Origin: Nitrospinae bacterium RIFCSPLOWO2_12_39_16
GTDB taxonomy: Bacteria > Nitrospinota > Nitrospinia > UBA9942
Direction: 5' to 3'
NCBI GenBank assembly: GCA_001805005.1
Contig: MHDO01000129.1
Coordinates: 1 to 20,886, forward strand
DNA: 20,886 nt
Shown here piece after piece: positions 6,684 through 12,963 of the stretch. The position numbers were made by a program, and so were the translations under genes. The notes below the pieces were generated by a model that had not been told where the DNA came from, did not search any database, and saw nothing but the letters and a program-made list of their open reading frames with translations. Numbering within the stretch: the stretch's first letter is position 1; each line of letters opens with the position of its first letter.

Positions 6684-7877
6684 ATGAAATTATCAAAAAG
6701 AGTAAGTAGTATAAAACCGTCCCCCACATTAGAAATAAGTGAAAGGGCGGCGGCTATGAAGGCTGAGGGTATAGATATTATAGGATTTGGAGCCGGTGAG
6801 CCCGATTTTGATACACCTGAGCATATAAAAAAGGCGGCAATAGATGCCTTAAAAAAGGGATATACAAAATATACACCTGTCTCGGGCATAAATGCCCTCA
6901 AAGACGCTATTATTGCAAAGCTTCAGAGAGATAATCGGCTTGCATACAATCGTGAAGAGGTTATTGTTTCCTGTGGTGCAAAGCATACCCTGTATAATAT
7001 TGCTCAGGCAATGTTTGAAGAGGGGATGGAGGTAATAATACCTGCCCCCTATTGGGTATCATATCCTGACATAGTGTTTCTCGCGGGGGGAACACCTGTA
7101 TTTGTTGATACAACAGAGGAAGAAGGGTTTTTACTCTCAGCAGAGAAATTTGAAAGGGCAATTACAAAGAGGACAAGGGCATTAATACTAAACTATCCAT
7201 CAAATCCTACAGGAGCCACATACGACCTTGATACACTGGAGGAGATTGCAAGGGTTGCGGTCAAACATAATATTTTTATAATCTCAGATGAGATATATGA
7301 AAAGATATTATACACAGATATTCACCATGTAAGTATAGCTTCACTAAATGAGAAAATTAAGGAGTTGACTATAGTAGTAAATGGGTTATCCAAGTCATAC
7401 TCTATGACAGGATGGAGGCTGGGATATGCAGCAGGACAGAAAGAGATTATCTCAGCCATGAATAATATTCAGAGTCAGAGCACATCCAATCCGACCTCAT
7501 TCGCCCAGTATGGAGGTGTTGATGCACTTAACGGGTCACAGGATGAGGTTATAAAAATGAGGGATGAGTTTAAGAACAGAAGAGATTATATAGTAAGAAG
7601 GCTCAAGATGATGAGAGGCGTGTCATGTTTTAATCCGGCAGGGGCATTTTATGTATTTCCCAAAATTTCTTTTTACTATGGAAAGAGTTTTAAGGGGCAT
7701 ACAATTAAAAATTCACTGGATATGTCAGATTACCTTCTCAGAGAGGGAAGGGTATCTGTAGTTCCGGGTGCTGCCTTTGGTGCGGATGAGTATTTGAGAC
7801 TCTCTTATGCAACATCCATGAAAAATATTGAAGGGGGCTTAAGCAGAATTGAGGAAGCCCTTGAAAAGTTAGGATAG
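6684..7877 (+). CDS. Class I aminotransferase, aspartate aminotransferase type
   Basis: PLP-dependent aminotransferase of the AspC/AspB I-beta subgroup, most likely moving amino groups between aspartate and 2-oxoglutarate; prephenate could also be a substrate. It has 397 residues, the typical length. The N-terminus SSIKPSPTLEISERAAAMKAEG is classical for this subgroup. PLP-binding residues visible are N174 (YPSNPTG), D202 (SDEIYE), the Schiff-base lysine K237 (LSKSYSMTGWRLGYAAG) and the carboxylate-binding R372 (EYLRLSYA). The ATG at 6684 has no Shine-Dalgarno and follows a CACAGATT array. The EamA permease gene starts 2 nt after its stop, suggesting co-translation; a link between the permease and an amino-acid substrate is possible but unproven. 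Confidence 0.93.
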   Translation: MKLSKRVSSIKPSPTLEISERAAAMKAEGIDIIGFGAGEPDFDTPEHIKKAAIDALKKGYTKYTPVSGINALKDAIIAKLQRDNRLAYNREEVIVSCGAKHTLYNIAQAMFEEGMEVIIPAPYWVSYPDIVFLAGGTPVFVDTTEEEGFLLSAEKFERAITKRTRALILNYPSNPTGATYDLDTLEEIARVAVKHNIFIISDEIYEKILYTDIHHVSIASLNEKIKELTIVVNGLSKSYSMTGWRLGYAAGQKEIISAMNNIQSQSTSNPTSFAQYGGVDALNGSQDEVIKMRDEFKNRRDYIVRRLKMMRGVSCFNPAGAFYVFPKISFYYGKSFKGHTIKNSLDMSDYLLREGRVSVVPGAAFGADEYLRLSYATSMKNIEGGLSRIEEALEKLG

Positions 7878-7879
7878 GT

Positions 7880-8740
7880 GTGTGGTTTTTTTATTCCCTT
7901 TCTGCTGCCCTTTTTGTTTCTCTGACTGATGCCATCAGCAAAAAAGCCCTGAGAAGCGAGAGCACCCCTCTTATAGCGTGGGTACGATGCACCTATGCCA
8001 TACCATATCTGCTTCTTATTCTTCCATTTGTTGATTTTCCATCATTAGACCGTACATTCTTTTATATCTGCCTAATCCTGTCCCCACTTGAAATTATTTC
8101 AGTTTTACTTTACCTTAAGGCAATAAAAATATCACCTTTATCCCTCACCCTGCCATTCCTCTCCCTTACCCCTGTATTCCTAATTGTTACTTCTTATCTT
8201 ATCCTCGGTGAATCTGTTGATATTTCAGGATTCACAGGGATATTACTGGTTACATCGGGTGCTTATTTAATGAATCTTCATACCATAAGACACGGAATAC
8301 TGGAGCCTCTGAAGGCTGTAATAAGGGAAAGAGGGTCCCTTCTCATGATATTGGTTGCATTTATTTACAGCATAACCTCTAATCTGGGGAAAATAGCAAT
8401 TCAACACTCAAGTCCTCTCTTCTTTTCGGTATTTTATCCTATACTTTTATCTATTATACTTTTTCCGCTCATAATTCTTAAGAACGGCAAGAAGGAAATC
8501 AGTAGTAAACTGCTTACAAAAAAGACCTTTTATATTATTGGTGTATTTCAGGCACTTGAAATAATATCCCATTTTATGGCAGTAACACTTATTGAGGTGC
8601 CATATATGATTTCTGTAAAAAGGACAAGCCTGTTGTTTGGAATTATATTTGGTGCCATATTTTTCGGTGAGACTAACATCAGGGAGCGGCTTGTAGGTGG
8701 TATCGTAATGATAATAGGAGTGGTGCTTATTTCAATTTAG
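7880..8740 (+). CDS. EamA/DMT-family permease
   Basis: Inner-membrane protein of the drug/metabolite transporter superfamily. It has 286 residues with about ten hydrophobic helices arranged as two EamA repeats: residues 1-140, ending in a GESVDISGFTGILLVTSGAYL segment, and 150-286, ending in GETNIRERLVGGIVMIIGVVL. The matching ends of the two halves are the usual EamA pattern. GTG 7880 is the start, with AGGA (7871-7874) inside the end of the aminotransferase gene, so translation is probably coupled. The substrate cannot be told from sequence; amino acids or metabolites are exported by relatives. A strong hairpin follows the stop. Confidence 0.88.
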   Translation: MWFFYSLSAALFVSLTDAISKKALRSESTPLIAWVRCTYAIPYLLLILPFVDFPSLDRTFFYICLILSPLEIISVLLYLKAIKISPLSLTLPFLSLTPVFLIVTSYLILGESVDISGFTGILLVTSGAYLMNLHTIRHGILEPLKAVIRERGSLLMILVAFIYSITSNLGKIAIQHSSPLFFSVFYPILLSIILFPLIILKNGKKEISSKLLTKKTFYIIGVFQALEIISHFMAVTLIEVPYMISVKRTSLLFGIIFGAIFFGETNIRERLVGGIVMIIGVVLISI

Positions 8741-8749
8741 AATAGGATG

Positions 8750-8789
8750 GCGAACCCAGAGGAGAAAGGCAATTCTCCTCTGAATTCGC
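8750..8789. terminator. Bidirectional terminator hairpin
   Basis: GCGAA-CCC-AGAGGAGAA pairs with TTCTCCTCT-GAA-TTCGC around a 5-nt loop (stem of 9 bp, internal loop, then 5 bp). It lies between the convergent EamA gene and the small minus-strand gene, 9 nt after the first stop, with AT-rich sequence on both sides. Confidence 0.75.
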
Positions 8790-8801
8790 AAATTGATTTT
8801 A

Positions 8802-9110
8802 TTATCTCTTTGCACTTTCTTTTTCTGAAAGATATTTACTGAGTATCTGGTTGTCTATTATAGTGGCTGTAAATTCTATTGCCTCTTTTGTATTCTGTTT
8901 GATTTTTGGAAATACATCATGACTTAAGACAGTGTTCATTGCACTCTGTATTGCGGTCTTTTGGGCAAAATCTATTGCATCCTTTACATCCTGTTTCACC
9001 ATCCCGAGCATCATTTTTAAACAAAATATAGATACCACAGCTAATGTTACACCCCATGTCAATGCTTTTACAAAAGATTCTGATATGATCTGTCCGTATC
9101 CCTTTTCCAT
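8802..9110 (-). CDS. Small single-pass membrane protein, unknown function
   Basis: A 102-residue protein I do not recognise. A single hydrophobic segment (about residues 16-37, ALTWGVTLAVVSIFCLKMML) is followed by a polar, probably helical tail rich in Lys, Asp and Glu (KQDVKDAIDFAQKTAIQSAMN...KIKQNTKEAIEFTATIIDNQ). It therefore looks anchored in the inner membrane with a soluble helical C-terminus. A strong GGGAGG lies 7 nt before the ATG, supporting a real gene. The next gene upstream on the same strand is ndk, separated by a 7-nt-period mirrored array. The overlapping plus-strand frame has no ribosome-binding site of this quality. Confidence 0.72.
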   Translation of the reverse strand: MEKGYGQIISESFVKALTWGVTLAVVSIFCLKMMLGMVKQDVKDAIDFAQKTAIQSAMNTVLSHDVFPKIKQNTKEAIEFTATIIDNQILSKYLSEKESAKR

Positions 9111-9130
9111 ATTAAGCCCTCCCTGAATAA

Positions 9131-9235
9131 GTTAAGAGTGATGAGTTATGAGTTAAGAGTTAAAAATAATCAGAGATTATTCTCATAACAATTCACTCTT
9201 CATTATTGACTCTTCACTATTGACTCGTCACCCTT
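9131..9235. repeat. Mirrored 7-nt-period array
   Basis: Five heptads at 9131-9165 (gttaaga, gtgatga, gttatga, gttaaga, gttaaaa) face six heptads at 9194-9235 (cactctt, cattatt, gactctt, cactatt, gactcgt, caccctt); the right arm reversed gives aagagtg-type units matching the left arm. The centre holds a perfect palindrome AATAATC-AGA-GATTATT (9165-9181). It lies between ndk and the small membrane protein gene on the minus strand. Confidence 0.8.
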
Positions 9236-9253
9236 TCCCACCTCCTTTCTTTA

Positions 9254-9667
9254 TTAAAATATCTCAATACTGCTGAAAAAATAAGGAATTTCGTAAGAGG
9301 CTGATTCAGGAGAGTCAGAGCCGTGGACAGAATTTTTTTCTATATCAACTGCAAAATCTTTTCTGATTGTCCCTGCTGCCGCATCCTTTGGATTTGTTGC
9401 GCCCATCAGGTCTCGCCATTTTTTTATGGCATCTTTTCCTTCAAGGACTGCAATTACTACAGTTCCTGAAGACACATATGTTGTGAGGCCTTGAAAGAAT
9501 AGTCTCTGGGTATGAACCTTATAAAATCCCTCCGCCTCTCCTTTAGTTATATGAAGCATTTTAAGGGCTATTATCTTTAATCCTCTGCTTTCAATTCTGT
9601 CAAGTATTTTCCCTGTTAAACCCCTCTCTACAGCATCTGGTTTGATTATAGCAAGTGTCCTTTCCAT
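9254..9667 (-). CDS. ndk: Nucleoside diphosphate kinase
   Basis: Balances nucleoside di- and triphosphate pools by passing the ATP gamma-phosphate through a phosphohistidine; cytoplasmic. It has 137 residues, normal length. Start ERTLAIIKPDAVERG (K9), then FYKVHTQRLFFQGL, GATNPKDAAAGTIRKDF and the active-site NSVHGSDSPESA with H115. The ATG at 9667 is preceded by AAGGGGA 4 nt upstream. It is divergent from yicC, with a CACAGATT array in between. Confidence 0.96.
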   Translation of the reverse strand: MERTLAIIKPDAVERGLTGKILDRIESRGLKIIALKMLHITKGEAEGFYKVHTQRLFFQGLTTYVSSGTVVIAVLEGKDAIKKWRDLMGATNPKDAAAGTIRKDFAVDIEKNSVHGSDSPESASYEIPYFFSSIEIF

Positions 9668-9700
9668 AAATCCCCTTTCTTTATATATAAAAATTATATA

Positions 9701-9782
9701 TCCTCAGATTTTGCAGATTATCGCAGATTAAAACAAAATATTTTTTTAAAAAATCTGTGAAAATCTGTGTCCATCTGTGGTT
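9701..9782. repeat. Mirrored CACAGATT array, copy 3
   Basis: The left arm CAGATTTTGCAGATTATCGC (from 9705) faces the right arm AATCTGTGTCCATCTGTGG (9762-9780) around an A/T-only centre. It lies in the divergent gap between ndk and yicC, upstream of both genes, so here it cannot act simply as a terminator between convergent genes. Confidence 0.8.
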
Positions 9783-9898
9783 ATATTAAATTTTTGTTTA
9801 TAATAGCTTAATTCAGTGTGATTTGTCAAAAATATTCTCAATTTGATTAAATATGCTTGTTTTAGTATACTTAGTTAATATAGTAGGAGCTTATTATT

Positions 9899-10786
9899 AT
9901 GATAAAAAGCATGACAGGTTATGGGAGAGGCGAGGTAAAGGATGAAAAGGGGGAGTGTCTTGTGGAGGCGAAGTCTGTAAACCACAGATTTCTTGAGATA
10001 AAGACAAAATTCCCTCAAAAATTTGCTGAGATAGAGGATATTGTAAAAAGAAAGATAAAGGAGAACTTTTCAAGGGGCTATTTTGAGGTATATGTTTCAT
10101 TTGAAGGTGTAAATAATAGTGAGAGGGAACTTAAGCTGGATATGAATCTGGTGAGACAGTATATTACAGCAGTGGAAGAGCTTAAGAGAGAGCTTAAGAT
10201 AGACGGCAAGGCAGAGCTTAATAATATCCTCCAGTTAAATGGTATATTAAAATTTGAAGAATTAGATTCTGATACCACGGAAAGCAAGGCATATATTAAA
10301 TTTTTAGAAAATGCATTGAATGGGGCGATTAGTTCACTTAAGGATATGAGAGAAAAAGAGGGCGAGACCCTTGACAGGGATATTACAGAAAGGCTTAAGA
10401 TTATAAATGACCATACAAATATTTTAAAGGGTAAACAGCCTGAGTTGATAGATAATTTCAGGAATCGTTTTAGAGAAAGGCTTAACAGGATGTTGGATGG
10501 GATGGAAATTCCAGATGGGCGACTCGCCGAAGAGGTAGCAATAATGGCTGAAAGAAGCGATGTAACTGAGGAATTGATAAGACTTGAAAGCCACCTCGGA
10601 CAATTTAGGCAGTTATTGAAAGAAGGTGGGGCTGTTGGAAGGAAACTGGAATTTATACTTCAGGAGATGAACAGGGAGACAAACACAATCGGTTCAAAGG
10701 CAATTGATTATTTAGTATCACAGCAGGTAATAGCGATTAAGGGTGAGTTGGAAAAGATAAGGGAGCAGGTTCAGAATATTGAATAA
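9899..10786 (+). CDS. yicC: YicC-family endoribonuclease
   Basis: YicC/YloC family protein; members are reported as endoribonucleases taking part in RNA turnover and stress response. It has 295 residues, normal length. The N-terminal YicC domain begins with the invariant-type MIKSMTGYGRGE and EAKSVNHRFLEIKTKFP. The C-terminal DUF1732 domain contains EEVAIMAERSDVTEELIRLESHL and GRKLEFILQEMNRETNTIGSKA. ATG 9899 has AGGAG at 9885-9889 (spacing 9), one of the better ribosome sites in the window. It is followed by gmk and coaBC in the conserved order, but remA, often found between yicC and gmk, is absent. Confidence 0.95.
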   Translation: MIKSMTGYGRGEVKDEKGECLVEAKSVNHRFLEIKTKFPQKFAEIEDIVKRKIKENFSRGYFEVYVSFEGVNNSERELKLDMNLVRQYITAVEELKRELKIDGKAELNNILQLNGILKFEELDSDTTESKAYIKFLENALNGAISSLKDMREKEGETLDRDITERLKIINDHTNILKGKQPELIDNFRNRFRERLNRMLDGMEIPDGRLAEEVAIMAERSDVTEELIRLESHLGQFRQLLKEGGAVGRKLEFILQEMNRETNTIGSKAIDYLVSQQVIAIKGELEKIREQVQNIE

Positions 10787-10803
10787 GAACAAAAACCTGA
10801 CTA

Positions 10804-10993
10804 AACCACAGATGGACACAGATTAACACAGATTTTAAAACTTTTATTTATTAGGAAACCAGGAAACCATGAAGACAGGAAGGGGAAAAGCAATTTAAAA
10901 AATATTCATGGTCTCATGGCTTCCTAAAATTTTTTTAATCTGTGAAATCTGTGGATATATAATTTTATATTTTTTCTCTGTGTTCTCTGTGGC
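10804..10993. repeat. Mirrored CACAGATT array, copy 4, containing a second nested inverted repeat
   Basis: The outer left arm (10804-10836, CCACAGATGGACACAG...) pairs with the outer right arm (10935-10956, TTAATCTGTGAAATCTGTGG). An extra half arm CTCTGTGTTCTCTGTGGC lies at 10976-10993. Between them sits a different inverted repeat with an 8-nt period: AGGAAACC-AGGAAACC-ATGAAGAC (10853-10876) against the complement of TTCATGGTCTCATGGCTTCC (10905-10924). The nesting suggests one repeat entered another. It occupies most of the yicC-gmk gap. Confidence 0.78.
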
Positions 10994-11021
10994 AATTTTT
11001 TTATAATTTCCTTATATATAA

Positions 11022-11627
11022 ATGAAAGCAAAAGGTATATTGTTTGTAGTATCGGCCCCTTCAGGGGCAGGAAAGACTACCCTCTCAAAGAAGGTCACTG
11101 AGATAGTTGACAATATACATCACTCAATATCCCATACTGCAAGGATTCCGAGACATGATGAAATAGATGGAAGGCACTACCATTTTGTTTCAAAGGCAAA
11201 ATTTGAGGAGATGATAAAAAGTGGTGAATTTATTGAGTGGGCTTTGGTGCATGGCAACTATTATGGGACATCTATAAGAAATCTGGACATTGTTCAAGAA
11301 GAAAAAAAGGATTTGCTTCTTGTAATAGATGTTCAGGGTGCAGAACAGCTAAGGAAAAAACATAAAAACGGATGTTATATATTTATACTACCTCCGTCTA
11401 TGAAAACACTTGAAAAAAGGTTAAGAATGCGGGGTGCGGACTCAGAAGAGGATATAAAAAGAAGACTGAAGACTGCCGAGGAAGAGACACATCACTATAA
11501 GACATATAACTACATCATAATAAATGACAATATAGATGAAGCGGTAAGTCAACTTAAATCAATAATCTTTGCAGAGAGGTGCAGGTATCCGAATTTTGTG
11601 CCTGAATTGCCGGATTTAAAACTGTAA
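11022..11627 (+). CDS. gmk: Guanylate kinase
   Basis: Phosphorylates GMP to GDP with ATP; cytoplasmic. It has 201 residues, normal length. P-loop SAPSGAGKTT (residues 11-20), the GMP-binding stretch SISHTARIPRHDEIDGRHYHFVS, EFIEWALVHGNYYGTS, and the lid/catalytic LRMRGADSEEDIKRRL. The second Thr of the usual SxTTR motif is Ala here (SHTAR). The ATG at 11022 has no Shine-Dalgarno; TATAAT lies at 11002-11007 just after the repeat. rpoZ, usually next to gmk, is not between gmk and coaBC. Confidence 0.96.
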   Translation: MKAKGILFVVSAPSGAGKTTLSKKVTEIVDNIHHSISHTARIPRHDEIDGRHYHFVSKAKFEEMIKSGEFIEWALVHGNYYGTSIRNLDIVQEEKKDLLLVIDVQGAEQLRKKHKNGCYIFILPPSMKTLEKRLRMRGADSEEDIKRRLKTAEEETHHYKTYNYIIINDNIDEAVSQLKSIIFAERCRYPNFVPELPDLKL

Positions 11628-11650
11628 GAAAAGAAACAAAAACTTAATCA

Positions 11651-11730
11651 ATCCACAGATTACGCAGATTACGCCGATTTTTAAAAAAATATTTTGTTTT
11701 AATCTGCGTTAATCTGCGAAATCTGCGGAT
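11651..11730. repeat. Mirrored CACAGATT array, copy 5 (most regular)
   Basis: The left arm ATCCACAGATTACGCAGATT (11651-11670) and on to CGCCGATT pair almost perfectly with the right arm AATCTGCG-TTAATCTGCG-AAATCTGCGGAT (11701-11730); the loop is about 22 nt of A/T. The units repeat every 9-10 nt. It fills the gmk-coaBC gap where rpoZ might be expected and ends 12 nt before the coaBC ATG. Confidence 0.85.
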
Positions 11731-11735
11731 ATATT
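11730..11735 (+). promoter_or_regulatory. Possible -10 box at the coaBC start
   Basis: TATATT overlaps the end of the mirrored array and stands 7 nt before the ATG at 11743, the spacing expected for a leaderless transcript. No Shine-Dalgarno is present. There is no -35 consensus, so confidence is low. Confidence 0.25.
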
Positions 11736-11742
11736 TATTATT

Positions 11743-12963
11743 ATGGATGAACTTAAGGGTAAAACGATAATCCTCGGCATATCTGGAGGTATTGCTGCCT
11801 ATAAGTCAGCGGAACTAATAAGACTCTTTAAAAAAGAGGGGGCAGAAGTCTGGGTAGTTATGACAAAGAGTGCAAAGGAATTTGTATCTCCACTGACATT
11901 TGAGACCCTTTCAGGTAATCCTGTCTATTCAGATATGTTTTTAGATTCTTCAATCTTCAATCTTCAATCTTCAATCTCTATGCCTCATATTGATTTAGCA
12001 AAGAGGAGTGACTTGTTTATTGTTGCCCCCGCTACGGCTAATATAATCGGAAAGTTTGCAAATGGCATTGCAGATGACCTCCTATCTACACTCTATTTAT
12101 CAGCTATATCACCTGTCCTTATTGCACCTGCAATGAATAATAATATGTATGCCAATCCTGTAGTGCAGGAAAATATAAAAAGGTTAAAGGGATTTAATAT
12201 AAATTTTGTTGAACCGGGATTCGGGGAATTAGCCTGTGGAGATAAAGGAGAAGGGAGACTTGCTGAATTAGATACTATTTTATCAAAGGCTAAATGGTTA
12301 TTGGCTGCTAAAAAAGATTTGAGCGGTAAAACTGTATTGGTGACAGCAGGTCCTACACATGAGGCTATTGACCCCGTTAGGGTCATATCAAATTCATCAT
12401 CAGGCAAGATGGGCTATGCAGTTGCAAGTGCTGCAAGAAGGCGAGGGGCTGAGGTAATTCTAATAAGCGGTCCAACCAGCCTTCCTGTGCCATCAGGTGT
12501 AAGATTCATATCTATAAAAAGTGCTTCTGATATGAGAAGGGAGATATTAAAGGAAGTTAAAAAGGCAGATGTAATAATTATGACAGCGGCTGTAAGTGAT
12601 TTTACACCAGAAAATTATTCAGAAAAAAAAATAAAGAAGGAGGACACTGAAGGTATCACTGTCAAATTAAAAAAGAATCCTGACATATTATCAGAAATTA
12701 CTTCTAAACTCCGCAATACACAATCCGCAATCCGCAATCCTATTATTGTGGGTTTTGCACTTGAGACAGATGGCATAATAAAAAATGCAAAGAAAAAATT
12801 AAGAGAGAAAAATCTTGATTTTATTGTGGCAAACAGTATAAATGGATTTGGGAGTAACCAGAACAAGGTTACTATCATTGATAAAAAAGGGAATCTATAC
12901 GATATACCACAAATGTCAAAGGATGGCGTAGCAGAGATTATATTAGATAAAATAGTAAAATGA
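11743..12963 (+). CDS. coaBC: Bifunctional phosphopantothenoylcysteine decarboxylase/synthetase
   Basis: Joins 4'-phosphopantothenate to cysteine (CoaB, CTP-dependent) and decarboxylates the product (CoaC, FMN) in CoA synthesis. It has 406 residues. CoaC part, about 1-185: GISGGIAAYKSAELIR, catalytic H82 (SMPHIDLA), PAMNNNMY (N132) and catalytic C165 (GELACGDKGEGRL). CoaB part, about 190-406: VLVTAGPTHEAIDPVRVISNSSSGKMGYA and KKNPD (K311-D314). Two loops are encoded by 7-nt-period repeats: residues 68-79 (SSIFNLQSSI) just before H82, and about 323-332 (RNTQSAIRNP) just before VGFALETD. Both keep the frame and leave the motifs intact. No Shine-Dalgarno. The stop overlaps the PBP start by 4 nt. 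Confidence 0.96.
   Translation: MDELKGKTIILGISGGIAAYKSAELIRLFKKEGAEVWVVMTKSAKEFVSPLTFETLSGNPVYSDMFLDSSIFNLQSSISMPHIDLAKRSDLFIVAPATANIIGKFANGIADDLLSTLYLSAISPVLIAPAMNNNMYANPVVQENIKRLKGFNINFVEPGFGELACGDKGEGRLAELDTILSKAKWLLAAKKDLSGKTVLVTAGPTHEAIDPVRVISNSSSGKMGYAVASAARRRGAEVILISGPTSLPVPSGVRFISIKSASDMRREILKEVKKADVIIMTAAVSDFTPENYSEKKIKKEDTEGITVKLKKNPDILSEITSKLRNTQSAIRNPIIVGFALETDGIIKNAKKKLREKNLDFIVANSINGFGSNQNKVTIIDKKGNLYDIPQMSKDGVAEIILDKIVK
11944..11978. repeat. 7-nt-period array inside coaBC, first
   Basis: Five heptads (gattctt, caatctt three times, caatctc) lie inside the CoaC half and encode the loop before the catalytic His. Seven is not a multiple of three, so the peptide repeats every seven residues (SSIFNLQ-SSI). 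Confidence 0.85.
12711..12738. repeat. 7-nt-period array inside coaBC, second
   Basis: Four heptads (ccgcaat, acacaat, ccgcaat, ccgcaat) lie inside the CoaB half between the KKNPD region and VGFALETD. The unit differs from that of the first array but has the same period. Confidence 0.82.

Noticed and set aside
8932..9126. 64-residue plus-strand frame opposite the small membrane protein
   Set aside because: The minus-strand gene has a strong GGGAGG site at proper spacing and a coherent membrane topology; the plus frame lacks these.
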